Shown here: positions 54,797 to 63,845 of the stretch, one piece after another
Position numbering within the stretch: the first letter of the stretch is position 1
How the letters are laid out: every line of letters starts with the position of its first letter
DNA from: Candidatus Microbacterium phytovorans
GTDB taxonomy: Bacteria > Actinomycetota > Actinomycetes > Actinomycetales > Microbacteriaceae
Direction of reading: 5' to 3'
Assembly (NCBI GenBank): GCA_029202445.1
Contig: CP119321.1
Coordinates: forward strand, 496,001 to 560,000
DNA length: 64,000 nucleotides
Position numbers and translations under genes: made by a program
Notes under the pieces: generated by a model
The model's input: only the letters and a program-made list of their open reading frames with translations
Database searches by the model: none
What the model was told of the DNA's origin: nothing

Positions 54797-54802
54797 TCCT
54801 AC
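54797..54802 (-). promoter_or_regulatory. -10 element TAGGAT of pilB
   Basis: On the minus strand TAGGAT is 23 bp before GTG 54773, leaving a short leader with the AGAGG site. Confidence 0.55.
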
Positions 54803-54909
54803 GACGCCCCGGTGTCGGTGTGAAAGAAGAATATTCCTGAGGCTGGTGTGACTGACGTAGGGGCCTTTCCGCGGCTGTCAACCCCGTGAGGTGCCGCAGA
54901 CGCCCTCGA

Positions 54910-54915
54910 TATCCT
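54910..54915 (+). promoter_or_regulatory. -10 element TATCCT, leaderless start
   Basis: TATCCT is followed by six bases and ATG 54922. Confidence 0.6.
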
Positions 54916-54921
54916 GACCGG

Positions 54922-55914
54922 ATGGACGTCGCTCGCCTCATCGCCTGGGCTCTCGCCCGCAGACCGGTCCGCGCCTTCCTGCGGTACAGCGAGCACCGCG
55001 GTCCGATGCTCGCCGACAGCGTGACGTATCGGGCCCTGTTCAGCATCTTCGCCGGCGTGCTGCTCGGCTTCTCGTTCGCCGCCCTGTGGCTTGCGGGGAA
55101 CCCCGCCGCGTGGGCCGCGCTCGTGGATGCGGTCGATCAGGCCATTCCCGGCCTGGTCGGACCCGACGGGCTCATCGACGCGGATGCCATCAGCGCTCCC
55201 GCCGGACTGACCATCGCCGGCGCGGTGTCCCTCGTCGGATTGATCGGCGCCGCCATCGGCGCGATCGGGTCGCTCCGGACCGCGCTCCACACGATCGCCG
55301 ACCGTCCCCTCGACGACGTCCTGTGGATCTGGGTCATCCTGCGCAACCTCCTGCTGGCCCTCGGTGTGGGCGTCGCGCTCGCGGTGTCCGCATCGGTGAC
55401 GGTGCTCGGCACGGCCGGGGTCGGCACGGTGGCGGCATGGTTCGGCTGGTCCGACGACCACCCGGCGGTCGCGATCGGAACCCGCGTGGTCGCCATCGCC
55501 GTAACGTTCGCGCTCGATGCGATCGTGCTGCTCGTCGTGTTCAGGATGCTCTCCGGCATCGTCGCCCCCGCACGGGCGTTCTGGGTGGGCGCGCTCATCG
55601 GAGCGGCGGGCCTCACCGTGTTGCAGACCCTCTCCGGCCTGTTCGTCGGGGGAGCGACGTCGAATCCGCTGCTCGCCACATTCGGTGCGCTCATCGCCCT
55701 TCTCCTGTGGGTGAACCTCTCGTCCCAGGTGATCCTCATCGCCGGTGCATACGTCGTGGAGTCCGCGGCCGAAGACGCCGACCGGCTCCGTGTCCGACAC
55801 GGCGCCCGCACGTTCGCGGAACGAAAAGTGCAGACCGCGGAGGATGCCGTCGCCGTGGCGGCGTCGGAGCTCGCGTCCGCACGGGAGGCGCTGGCGGCCG
55901 AGCGATCCTCCTGA
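54922..55914 (+). CDS. YihY/YhjD-family membrane protein
   Basis: The 330-residue protein begins MDVARLIAWALARRPVRAFL and has about six membrane segments. The family signature DSVTYRALFSIFAGVLLGFS near residue 35 is conserved. The C-terminal 40 residues form a charged cytosolic helix. Family members were once called RNase BN but are integral membrane proteins of uncertain role. A leaderless promoter precedes it, and it does not belong to the pilus operon. Confidence 0.85.
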   Translation: MDVARLIAWALARRPVRAFLRYSEHRGPMLADSVTYRALFSIFAGVLLGFSFAALWLAGNPAAWAALVDAVDQAIPGLVGPDGLIDADAISAPAGLTIAGAVSLVGLIGAAIGAIGSLRTALHTIADRPLDDVLWIWVILRNLLLALGVGVALAVSASVTVLGTAGVGTVAAWFGWSDDHPAVAIGTRVVAIAVTFALDAIVLLVVFRMLSGIVAPARAFWVGALIGAAGLTVLQTLSGLFVGGATSNPLLATFGALIALLLWVNLSSQVILIAGAYVVESAAEDADRLRVRHGARTFAERKVQTAEDAVAVAASELASAREALAAERSS

Positions 55915-56028
55915 CGGCGTCGGAGCCGACCGCCGTTCGCGGCGCTATCCGGTATGCGAACGAGGTCGCGGATGTGAAAGTCGTATTACCGCCACCTGAG
56001 AGCGGTCACAGCGAGCCCGTCGAGTGTG

Positions 56029-56034
56029 TACCTT
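56029..56034 (+). promoter_or_regulatory. -10 element TACCTT, leaderless start of glgP
   Basis: TACCTT is followed by cgtatc and GTG 56041, which favours this start over the GTG at 56026. Confidence 0.55.
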
Positions 56035-56040
56035 CGTATC

Positions 56041-58542
56041 GTGCCCGAGATCGAGTCCGCTGCAGCGCTGTCCGTCACCCACCCGCTCGCCCTCGCCCCC
56101 GTCACGGGGCCCGCGAGCACCGTTGACGGGTTCGTTCGTCAGTTCCTGCGCAATCTGAACTACGAGCGAGGCGTCGCGCTTTCGGCCGCCAACGCCAACG
56201 ATCGCTACTTCGCATTCGCGATGACGGTGCGCGACTACCTCATGGCGCGTTGGCTGGAGGATCAGCGCCGGCAGCGCGAGCAGCAGGCCAAGGGCGTCTG
56301 CTATCTGAGCGCCGAGTACCTGCTCGGACGCCAGCTGGACAACAACCTCCTGGCATCCGGGCTCGCCGACATCGCGCGCGAGGCGATGGCATCCTGTGGC
56401 ATCGACATCGACCAGCTGCGTGCCGAGGAGGTCGAGCCGGGGCTCGGCAACGGCGGTCTCGGCCGGTTGGCGGCCTGCTTCATCGACTCTCTCGCGACGC
56501 TTGGCGTGCCCAACATCGGCTACGGCATCCGCTACGAGTACGGCATCTTCCGTCAGACGTTCGTCGACGAGCAGCAGGTGGAGCAGCCCGATGCCTGGCT
56601 GTCGATGGGCTCGCCGTGGGAGTTCCCGCACCCGGAGGCCGCGCAGACGATCTCGTTCGGCGGACACACGGAGACCTACGACGACGACGGCGTCCTGCGC
56701 TCGCGCTGGGTTCCGGGCTGGAATGTCCAGGCCGTGCCCTACAACTACATGGTCCCCGGCTACCAGAACGGCCGCGTCAACACGCTTCGACTGTGGAGCG
56801 CCAAGGCGACCAATTCGTTCGATCTCCGTGTCTTCAACTCGGGTGACTACGAGGAGGCGGTGCGCGCGCAGACCTTCGCCGAGAACATCTCGAAGGTCCT
56901 CTACCCCGAGGACTCGACCCCCCAGGGCAAGGAGCTGCGCCTTCAGCAGCAGTACTTCTTCGTCGCCGCTTCCATCGCGGACTTCTTCGAGCACCAGCTG
57001 GTCGACGGCTTCGACATGACCAAGCTCGCCGATCGCGTGATCTTCCAGCTCAACGACACCCACCCCGTCATCGGTGTGCCCGAGATGATGCGCGTGCTCG
57101 TCGATGAGAAGAAGCTCGACTGGGACGTCGCGTGGTCGATCACGCGCGAGTGCTTCGCGTACACGTGCCACACGCTGCTTCCCGAAGCGCTGGAGGTCTG
57201 GTCCGTCGAGCTGCTGGGACGCCTGTTGCCGCGCCACCTGGAGATCATCTACCGCATCAACGACGAGTTCCTCGCCGAGGTGCGGGAGCGATTCGGCGAC
57301 GACGAGATGCGCATCCGGAACATGTCCATCATCGGCGAGGTGCCCTACCGCTCGGTGCGGATGGCGTTCCTGGCGACCGTGGCGGGCGCGAAGGTCAACG
57401 GCGTCGCCGAGCTCCACTCCCAGCTGCTCCGCGAGAAGGTGCTTCCCGACTTCGACGAGTTCTTCCCGGGGAAGTTCACCAATGTCACCAACGGCATCAC
57501 ACCGCGAAGGTTCGTCCGGCTCGCCAACCCCGAGCTCTCCAGCCTCATCACCGACGCCCTGGGCGCGGGCTGGATCACCGACCTGGAGCGGCTGCGCGAG
57601 CTCGAGGCCTACGCCGAAGACCCGGACTTCCGGGCGAGCTTCCGGGAGGTGAAGGCGGCCAACAAGCGGCGCCTCTCGCAGGTGCTGCACGCGCGCGACG
57701 GCTTCGACGTGAGCGACGGGCACATGCTCGACGTCATGGTCAAGCGCCTGCACGAGTACAAGCGTCAGATGCTGAAGCTGCTCCACATCGTCACCTCCTA
57801 CGAGGCGATCGTGTCGGGCCGGGTCGCCGCCGCCGACGTCCAGCCCCGCACCTTCATCTTCGGCGCGAAGGCCGCGCCCGGCTACGTGATGGCGAAGCGG
57901 ATCATCCACCTCATCAACGCCGTGGGGTCGGTCGTCAACGCCGATCCCCGGGTCGAGGGGCGCCTGAAGGTCCTGTTCCCGCCGAACTACAACGTGACGC
58001 TCGCGGAGCGCGTCATCCCCGCCGCCGACCTGTCGGAGCAGATCTCGCTCGCCGGCAAGGAGGCATCGGGAACCGGCAACATGAAGTTCGCCTTGAACGG
58101 CGCTCTCACCATCGGTACCGACGACGGCGCGAACGTCGAGATCCGCCAGTTGGTCGGCGACGACAACTTCTTCCTGTTCGGCATGAGCGAGCCGGAGGTC
58201 GAGGCGCTGTGGGCGCGCGGGTACAAGCCCGCCGACTTCTACCAGGCCGACGACAATCTCCGCCGGGCCATGGATCTCATCGCCTCGGGCGCCTTCTCCG
58301 GCGGTGACCGGAGTGTGTTCGAACCGGTCGTCTCCAACCTCCTGTACGACGACCGGTTCATGGTGCTGGCCGACTACTCGTCCTACATCGCCGCGCAGGC
58401 GAAGGTCGACGCGGCGTACCAGGACGAGGAGGGCTGGACGCGCTCGGCGATCCTCAATATCGCCCGCTCCGGGTTCTTCTCCTCCGACCGTTCGATGCGC
58501 GACTACATCGAGCGCATCTGGCACACGCCGCCGGTCATCTGA
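56041..58542 (+). CDS. glgP: Glycogen/maltodextrin phosphorylase
   Basis: The 833-residue enzyme releases glucose 1-phosphate from alpha-glucans. The PLP lysine is Lys682 in EASGTGNMKFALNG, followed by GTDDGANVEI. N-terminal landmarks are GVCYLSAEYLLGRQL and GNGGLGRLAACFIDSLATL. Length is typical of the animal/E. coli-type GT35 phosphorylase, unlike the shorter archaeal-like AlgP. The start at GTG 56041 is supported by a -10 six bases upstream. It is alone on its strand; its stop is 6 bp from that of the convergent amidotransferase. Confidence 0.96.
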   Translation: MPEIESAAALSVTHPLALAPVTGPASTVDGFVRQFLRNLNYERGVALSAANANDRYFAFAMTVRDYLMARWLEDQRRQREQQAKGVCYLSAEYLLGRQLDNNLLASGLADIAREAMASCGIDIDQLRAEEVEPGLGNGGLGRLAACFIDSLATLGVPNIGYGIRYEYGIFRQTFVDEQQVEQPDAWLSMGSPWEFPHPEAAQTISFGGHTETYDDDGVLRSRWVPGWNVQAVPYNYMVPGYQNGRVNTLRLWSAKATNSFDLRVFNSGDYEEAVRAQTFAENISKVLYPEDSTPQGKELRLQQQYFFVAASIADFFEHQLVDGFDMTKLADRVIFQLNDTHPVIGVPEMMRVLVDEKKLDWDVAWSITRECFAYTCHTLLPEALEVWSVELLGRLLPRHLEIIYRINDEFLAEVRERFGDDEMRIRNMSIIGEVPYRSVRMAFLATVAGAKVNGVAELHSQLLREKVLPDFDEFFPGKFTNVTNGITPRRFVRLANPELSSLITDALGAGWITDLERLRELEAYAEDPDFRASFREVKAANKRRLSQVLHARDGFDVSDGHMLDVMVKRLHEYKRQMLKLLHIVTSYEAIVSGRVAAADVQPRTFIFGAKAAPGYVMAKRIIHLINAVGSVVNADPRVEGRLKVLFPPNYNVTLAERVIPAADLSEQISLAGKEASGTGNMKFALNGALTIGTDDGANVEIRQLVGDDNFFLFGMSEPEVEALWARGYKPADFYQADDNLRRAMDLIASGAFSGGDRSVFEPVVSNLLYDDRFMVLADYSSYIAAQAKVDAAYQDEEGWTRSAILNIARSGFFSSDRSMRDYIERIWHTPPVI

Positions 58543-58548
58543 TCGCGA

Positions 58549-59280
58549 TCAGCGCGCGTACCGTTCGACGAACGCGCGAAGGATGCGGCCCGTGTGGGTC
58601 ACCGGCATCCGCCGCACGGCTGCGAGCGTGAGGTCGAGCTCGTCCGCCGCGAAGTAGCCGTGATCGGCGTAGGCGTGGATGCGCGTGACGATGCCGTCCA
58701 CGTCGAGTTCGGGATGGAACTGCGTCGCGTACACGTGGGTGCCCACGCGGAACATCTGCACGGGGCAGGCGATGCCGCTCACGAGGAGAGTGGCCGACCG
58801 GGGAAGTGCCGAGATGGCCTCCTTGTGCCCGACGAAGGCGGTGAACTCGTCGGGCATCTCCGCCAGGAGAGGGTCGGTGGTCCCGGCGGGAGTGCGTCTC
58901 AGGTCGACGACACTGATGGGCTCGCCGTACGTGCGGTCGATGACGGCGCCCTGATGGGTGCCGAGCGTGCCGATGCCGTAGCAGGCGCCCAGGAAGGGGA
59001 AATCGCGGGCGACGACCTCGTCGAGCAGCGTGTCGAACTCCGCCTCGACGCGGCGCTGCACCGGCGACTTGCGTTCCAGGGGGTCGGATGCGTTGAAGGG
59101 TCCGCCGCCGACGAAGATGCCGGACCAGTCGTCGAGGTGGAGGTCGCCGAGCGGGGTGGCCTCCATCCGCACCCGCACCAGCTCGTCCTCGGATAAGCCG
59201 GCGAACCGCCGGAACAGCGCGTACTCCTCGTCGGCGGGACCGTCCTCGGCGCGGGTGGCGAGCAGGAGGAACGGCTTCAT
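58549..59280 (-). CDS. Class I glutamine amidotransferase-like protein
   Basis: The 243-residue protein has the GATase triad: the nucleophile Cys100 in FLGACYGIGTL, His189 in ATQFHPELD, and Glu191. It resembles stand-alone GMP-synthase-like amidotransferases (GuaA-like domain), such as gamma-glutamyl-hydrolysing enzymes. There is no adjacent synthetase partner. Its start overlaps the lysR stop by four bases, so the two are cotranscribed. Substrate unknown. Confidence 0.86.
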   Translation of the reverse strand: MKPFLLLATRAEDGPADEEYALFRRFAGLSEDELVRVRMEATPLGDLHLDDWSGIFVGGGPFNASDPLERKSPVQRRVEAEFDTLLDEVVARDFPFLGACYGIGTLGTHQGAVIDRTYGEPISVVDLRRTPAGTTDPLLAEMPDEFTAFVGHKEAISALPRSATLLVSGIACPVQMFRVGTHVYATQFHPELDVDGIVTRIHAYADHGYFAADELDLTLAAVRRMPVTHTGRILRAFVERYAR

Positions 59281-60206
59281 CGGCCTCCCTCTCGGTTCGC
59301 AATCTGGTCTTGGATCGCGGCCAGGGTCGCGGCGACGACGGGATTCCTCGCGCCTTCGTCGCGGGCGACGGCCCAGTACGACAGTCGATGCTCCCACGTG
59401 TCGGGTAGCACGGGCACGAGCCGGTCGTCTCGGTCGGCGACGAAATCCGGCAGGAGCCCGATCCCGGCGCCCGCGGCGGTGGCCTCGAGGTGCGCGAACA
59501 CGCTCGTGGATCGTAGTGACGGGGGAGAGTCGGGAAGCGCGTGGAGGGCCCGGTCCAGTTCGTCGACTTGGAGCGCCGACTCGATGTAGAAGACGAGCGG
59601 ATGCCGGGCGAGCCCGCCGACGTCGGAGGGGGCTCCGTTCCCGTCGAGGTAGTCGCGAGACGCGTAGAGACGCAGCGAGTAGTCGAAGATCGCGGTCGCG
59701 TACGCCCGGAAGACCTCCGGGCGGCCCGCGACGATCTCGAGGTCCACGCCGGAACGATGCTGGCGTGCGCGCTGCGTGACGGCCACCAACTCCACGGCGA
59801 GGGAGGGGTGGGTGCGACGCAGGGCGGTCAAGGCGGGCGCCAGGACATGGGCCGTGAAGGCCTCGGGTGCGGCGATGCGCACCGCGCCGCGCAGGCCGCC
59901 GGCATGCTCGCCGCCAGCGCTCGCGTCGGACGGGACCGCTTGGTCGCCGCCCGAGAGGTCTCGCAGCGATGCCTCGACGCGTTCGGCGATCGCGACGACG
60001 CGCTGGCCCTCTTCTGTGACGTCCCACCCGGCCGCGGAACGAACGAGGAGGCGCACCCCGACCGTGCGTTCGAGCGTCGCGATCCGACGGGACACGGTGG
60101 AGTGGTTGAGGCCGAGGGCGTCCGCCGCGGCGGTGTAGCGCCCACGTCGCGCGACGGCCAGGAACGTCATCAAAGCGTCGAGCGGCGGTTCGTCGGCGAC
60201 AGGCAT
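59277..60206 (-). CDS. LysR-family transcriptional regulator
   Basis: The 309-residue protein has the N-terminal helix-turn-helix (ALMTFLAVARRGRYTAAADALGLNHSTVSRRIATLE) and a LysR substrate-binding domain from about 95. It is divergent from mmsB and probably regulates it. The ATG at 60206 has CACACT six bases upstream, and an inverted repeat overlaps that element. The regulated pathway is inferred to be branched-chain amino acid (valine) catabolism from the divergent genes. Confidence 0.88.
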   Translation of the reverse strand: MPVADEPPLDALMTFLAVARRGRYTAAADALGLNHSTVSRRIATLERTVGVRLLVRSAAGWDVTEEGQRVVAIAERVEASLRDLSGGDQAVPSDASAGGEHAGGLRGAVRIAAPEAFTAHVLAPALTALRRTHPSLAVELVAVTQRARQHRSGVDLEIVAGRPEVFRAYATAIFDYSLRLYASRDYLDGNGAPSDVGGLARHPLVFYIESALQVDELDRALHALPDSPPSLRSTSVFAHLEATAAGAGIGLLPDFVADRDDRLVPVLPDTWEHRLSYWAVARDEGARNPVVAATLAAIQDQIANREGGR

Positions 60207-60212
60207 CTCTTG

Positions 60213-60230
60213 AGTGTGCAGGAATGCACA
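60213..60230. promoter_or_regulatory. lysR -10 with overlapping operator
   Basis: On the minus strand CACACT (60213-60218) is six bases from the lysR ATG. The inverted repeat TGTGCA-GGAA-TGCACA (60215-60230) overlaps it, consistent with autorepression. Confidence 0.5.
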
Positions 60231-60257
60231 GTGCCGGTGCAAACTCGCTCGACTCTG

Positions 60258-60290
60258 TGCGTTGAACGCAACCTGTAGCACGCGTACCGT
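60258..60290 (+). promoter_or_regulatory. mmsB promoter with palindrome
   Basis: TTGAAC (60262-60267), a 17-bp spacer and TACCGT (60285-60290) form a good promoter. The palindrome TGCGTT-G-AACGCA (60258-60270) overlaps the -35, a possible activator or repressor site. Confidence 0.6.
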
Positions 60291-60339
60291 GACTCGCATC
60301 GGCCTGCCGTGCCGGTGGCTCGCGAGGAAGGGAGCGGCG

Positions 60340-61284
60340 ATGGCGACGATCGCCTGGATAGGACTCGGACACATGGGCTTGCCTATGAGTGGCCATCTGA
60401 TCGAGGCCGGACATCGCGTCGTCGGCGTCGATCCCGATCCTCGCGCGACGGAGGCCGCTGCGGCGAAGGGCGTGGTGATCGCCGACTCCGTGGCCGACGC
60501 GGTGCAGGGCGCCGACGCCTGCGTCACGTCGTTGCCGCGCCCCGAGCACGTGCGCGCCGTCTACGGAGGAGAGGACGGCATCCTGGCGCACAGCGCCCGC
60601 GGGACGCTGCTGCTGGACACGTCGACCGTCGACGTCGAGACCACCGCCTGGTGTCATCGCGAAGCCGCCGCGCGCGGTCTTGCCTTCGTTGACGCGCCGA
60701 TCTCCGGGGGAACCGCCGGAGCGGCCGCGCACACGCTCACCTTCATGCTGGGCGGCGAGCCGGATGCCGTCGAGCGCGCCGCCGGTCTCGTCGCACCGAT
60801 GGCCGGAACCGTCGTCCGCTGCGGCGGCGCGGGCGCCGGGATCGCCGCCAAGCTCACGAACAACATGATGCTGTTCGTGAACGTGATGGCCATGGCTGAG
60901 GGCGCTCAGCTCGCCGCACGCCTCGGCCTCGACCCGCGGGTGTTCTGGGAGGTCGCCAGCGCCTCCTCCGGATCGTCGTGGGCGGTGCGCACCTGGTACC
61001 CGGTCCCGGGGGTCGTGGAGACTGCGGCGGCCAACCGCGACTTCGAGGCATCGTTCTCGGTCGATCTGGCCCTCAAGGACTGTTCGCTCGCCGTCGCCGC
61101 CGGAACCGCGGCCGGACTCCGGCTGCCGGCGGCGGAGCTGGCGCAGTCGCAGCTGGAGCAGCTCGTCGCAGACGGCCTCGGAGGCAGGGACTGCACTCTC
61201 GTCGCCCGATTCCCTTCCCCCGACGGCACCATACCCGGATGGCATCCGTCGCCGTCCCTCGACCCCGCCCAGGAGCTCTCATGA
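60340..61284 (+). CDS. mmsB: 3-hydroxyisobutyrate dehydrogenase
   Basis: The 314-residue beta-hydroxyacid dehydrogenase has the NAD-binding IGLGHMGLPMSGHL motif at residues 7-20, the substrate-binding DAPISGGTAGA and the catalytic-lysine region GIAAKLTNNMML. It oxidises 3-hydroxyisobutyrate to methylmalonate semialdehyde in valine breakdown. GAGGAAGGGAG precedes the ATG. The next gene, mmsA, overlaps its stop as ATGA. The assignment fits the operon better than tartronate-semialdehyde reductase. Confidence 0.88.
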   Translation: MATIAWIGLGHMGLPMSGHLIEAGHRVVGVDPDPRATEAAAAKGVVIADSVADAVQGADACVTSLPRPEHVRAVYGGEDGILAHSARGTLLLDTSTVDVETTAWCHREAAARGLAFVDAPISGGTAGAAAHTLTFMLGGEPDAVERAAGLVAPMAGTVVRCGGAGAGIAAKLTNNMMLFVNVMAMAEGAQLAARLGLDPRVFWEVASASSGSSWAVRTWYPVPGVVETAAANRDFEASFSVDLALKDCSLAVAAGTAAGLRLPAAELAQSQLEQLVADGLGGRDCTLVARFPSPDGTIPGWHPSPSLDPAQELS

Positions 61285-62780
61285 CCACCGCCCCCGACCT
61301 CGTCCTCATCCCTCACGTCATCGGCGGCGAACGCATTCTCGATGCCGAGCGCGTCGGGCCCGTGTTCGATCCCGCCACGGGGAGGCAGACGGGGGAAGTC
61401 GTCTGGGCTTCGGCCGAGCGCGTCCACGAGGCAGCGCTGATCGCTCAACGGGCCCAGCGCGCGTGGCGGGAGACCGGACTCGGTCGTCGCCAGCAGATCA
61501 TGTTCCGGCTCCGCGAGATCATCTCCTCGCGGGCGGAGGAGCTCGCCCGGATCATCACGGCCGAGCACGGCAAGACCGTCGACGACGCGCTCGGCGAGGT
61601 CGCGCGCGGACTCGAGAACGTCGAGTTCTGCACGGGGCTCATGCACCATCTCAAGGGAGACCACTCGGAGCAGGTCTCCGCGGGTCTGGACGTGCATCAG
61701 CTCCGGCAGCCGGTCGGCGTCGTCGCCTGCATCACCCCGTTCAATTTCCCCGCGATGGTGCCCCTGTGGATGGTGACGACCGCGATCGCCGCCGGGAACG
61801 CGGTCATCCTCAAGCCCAGCGAGCGCGATCCCTCCGCCGCGGTGTGGCTCGCCGACGCGTTCCGTGAGGCCGGGGTGCCCGACGGCATCCTGAACGTCGT
61901 GCACGGCGATCGCGAGGCCGTGGATGCCATCCTCGACGATCCCGTGATCCGGGCGGTGTCCTTCGTGGGCTCCACCGCGGTCGCCCGCCACATCTACGAG
62001 CGCGCAGCCGCTGCCGGCAAGCGGGTGCAAGCCCTCGGCGGCGCGAAGAACCACATGATCGTCATGCCGGACGCCGACCTGGATGCCGCGGCCGACGCCG
62101 CCGTCTCGGCCGCCTACGGTTCGGCGGGGGAGCGCTGCATGGCGATCTCGGTCGTGGTGGCCGTCGGCGACGTCGCCGACGGCCTCGTGGCGCGGATCGC
62201 CGAGCGGCTGCCCGGCCTCGTCGTCGGCGACGGGCGCGACCCCGCCACCGCGATGGGCCCGCTCATCTCGCGTGACGCGCTCGATCGCGTCACGGGCTTC
62301 GTGGCGGGCGCGACCGCGGAAGGGGCTGAGCTCGTCGTCGACGGTCGTCAGGGGAGCCTCCCCGACGATGGCTACTTCATCGGACCCTCGCTGGTAGACC
62401 GGGTGCGACCGGGAATGCGCGTGTACGACGAGGAGATCTTCGGCCCCGTGCTCTCGATCGTCCGCGTCGCCGACTATGCGGCGGCCGTCGACCTCGTCAA
62501 CGCCAGCCGCTACGCCAACGGCACGGCGGTGTTCACTCGCGATGGGAAGACTGCTCGTCAGTTCGGGTTCGATATCGAGGTGGGAATGGTCGGCGTCAAT
62601 GTGCCGATACCGGTTCCGATCGGCGCATATTCCTTCGGCGGGTGGAAGGACTCGCTGTTCGGCGATACGCATATGTACGGCCCCGAGGCCTTCGAGTTCT
62701 ACACGCGTCGCAAGGTGATCACCACGAGGTGGCCCGAGGCGAGCGAGAGTCAGATCAGTCTCGGATTCCCGACGCACTGA
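61281..62780 (+). CDS. mmsA: Methylmalonate-semialdehyde dehydrogenase (CoA-acylating)
   Basis: The 499-residue aldehyde dehydrogenase has the MMSDH hallmark PFNFPAMVPLWM, GGAKNHMIVMPDADLD and the active-site Cys in GSAGERCMAIS. The C-terminus reads FGGWKDSLFGDTHMYGPEAFEFYTRRKVITTRW, typical of this family. It converts methylmalonate semialdehyde to propionyl-CoA and follows mmsB in valine catabolism, probably also in myo-inositol breakdown. It is translationally coupled to mmsB. Confidence 0.93.
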   Translation: MTTAPDLVLIPHVIGGERILDAERVGPVFDPATGRQTGEVVWASAERVHEAALIAQRAQRAWRETGLGRRQQIMFRLREIISSRAEELARIITAEHGKTVDDALGEVARGLENVEFCTGLMHHLKGDHSEQVSAGLDVHQLRQPVGVVACITPFNFPAMVPLWMVTTAIAAGNAVILKPSERDPSAAVWLADAFREAGVPDGILNVVHGDREAVDAILDDPVIRAVSFVGSTAVARHIYERAAAAGKRVQALGGAKNHMIVMPDADLDAAADAAVSAAYGSAGERCMAISVVVAVGDVADGLVARIAERLPGLVVGDGRDPATAMGPLISRDALDRVTGFVAGATAEGAELVVDGRQGSLPDDGYFIGPSLVDRVRPGMRVYDEEIFGPVLSIVRVADYAAAVDLVNASRYANGTAVFTRDGKTARQFGFDIEVGMVGVNVPIPVPIGAYSFGGWKDSLFGDTHMYGPEAFEFYTRRKVITTRWPEASESQISLGFPTH

Positions 62781-62811
62781 GCCGGGAGCGCGGCCTGTCG
62801 TAGCCCCGGAC

Positions 62812-62817
62812 TAGGCT
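62812..62817 (+). promoter_or_regulatory. -10 element TAGGCT
   Basis: TAGGCT is 27 bp before ATG 62845; the leader contains AAAGGGAGG. Confidence 0.5.
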
Positions 62818-62844
62818 GGAGTCGACGCGGAAAGGGAGGTCATC

Positions 62845-63072
62845 ATGGCCATTGCACGGCTGCACGGAGGCCCGCTCGACGGGCAGGTCATCCCGATCGA
62901 CGACGCGACGGAGGATCGTCTGATCCTTCCCTACAGCGAGACCCAGGTGGTCTACGAACGCGGTGGCGCTCCCGAGCACACGGGAGAAGGCGACGGCCCC
63001 ACCTCGTCCGACTTCCACTACCTCGAGGCTCAGGACGACATCGATCCCGACCCCGACAGCCGGGACGAGTGA
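62845..63072 (+). CDS. Small acidic hypothetical protein (75 aa)
   Basis: The frame starts MAIARLHGGPLDGQVIPIDD and ends acidic (DDIDPDPDSRDE). The beginning, with a Gly-Gly-Pro-Leu-Asp-Gly-Gln segment, recurs in small actinobacterial and phage proteins of unknown role. A good Shine-Dalgarno sequence (AAAGGGAGG) precedes the ATG. It overlaps the CYTH gene as GTGA, so the two form an operon. Function unknown. Confidence 0.7.
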   Translation: MAIARLHGGPLDGQVIPIDDATEDRLILPYSETQVVYERGGAPEHTGEGDGPTSSDFHYLEAQDDIDPDPDSRDE

Positions 63073-63716
63073 CCGGCGGCGACGCCGAGCGCTCGCTCGA
63101 GATCGAGCGGAAGTACGACGTCGACGACGACACGGCGATCCCTGACTGGCGCGGGCTTCCGGGAGTGATCTCGGTCGGCGTGCCGGAACGCAGGTCGCTC
63201 GATGCCCGCTATCTCGATACTGACGACGGCCGGCTCGGACGCTCGGCCGTGGCGCTGCGGCGCCGCACGGGGGGCCCCGACGAGGGCTGGCACATCAAGC
63301 ACGCGACGCCCGAAGGAAAGCACGAAGCGAGGTGGCCGCTCGACGATGCGGCGGCAGACGCAGAGATCGTCGTGCCGGATGCCGTGGCGGCGTCGCTCGT
63401 GGGTGAGCACGGCTTCGACGGCCTTAGTGAGCTCTCGATGGTCGCGCGGATACGCAACGAGCGCACGGCGTATGCGCTGCGGGACGAGCGGGGCGACCTC
63501 GTCGCGGAGTTCGTCGACGACCGGGTGTCGGCGACTGACGCGCGTCGAGGCACCGAGACGCACTGGCGCGAGTGGGAGCTCGAGCTCGGGCCGGCCGCCC
63601 CCACCGACGACGAGGGACGGCACGCACTCTTTTCGGCCGCCGATGTGCTCGTGTCGGCGGTCGGCGGTTCGGTCTCGGCATCCGGGTCGAAGTTGGGCCG
63701 AGCACTCGGAGTCTGA
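63069..63716 (+). CDS. CYTH-domain phosphatase-like protein
   Basis: The 215-residue protein has the CYTH signature ExExK (LEIERKYDV, Glu11, Glu13, Lys15), followed by RYLDTDDGRL and the triphosphate-tunnel residues in ALRRRTG and LVAEFVDDRV. CYTH proteins are triphosphatases (thiamine triphosphate, inorganic triphosphate) or related enzymes. No CHAD domain is fused. It begins with GTG overlapping the preceding stop. Confidence 0.85.
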   Translation: MTGGDAERSLEIERKYDVDDDTAIPDWRGLPGVISVGVPERRSLDARYLDTDDGRLGRSAVALRRRTGGPDEGWHIKHATPEGKHEARWPLDDAAADAEIVVPDAVAASLVGEHGFDGLSELSMVARIRNERTAYALRDERGDLVAEFVDDRVSATDARRGTETHWREWELELGPAAPTDDEGRHALFSAADVLVSAVGGSVSASGSKLGRALGV

Positions 63717-63741
63717 CGTCGTCGCTCAGACCTCAGAACGG

Positions 63742-63781
63742 CACTGACGCCGCCCCCGGCTTCGTCGGGGCGGCGTCAGTG
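63742..63781. terminator. Bidirectional terminator between CYTH gene and lpdA
   Basis: A perfect 15-bp stem (cactgacgccgcccc and ggggcggcgtcagtg) surrounds a short loop. It lies between two convergent genes. Confidence 0.9.
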
Positions 63782-63845
63782 GTGGAGGCTCAGCGTACTC
63801 CGTCGACCTATGCAGTCAAATGCAATCTGGTCAGAGGGCGATCGA

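Noticed and set aside
55945..58524. 859-residue minus-strand open frame opposite glgP
   Set aside because: Shadow frame; glycogen phosphorylase with all catalytic motifs lies on the plus strand.
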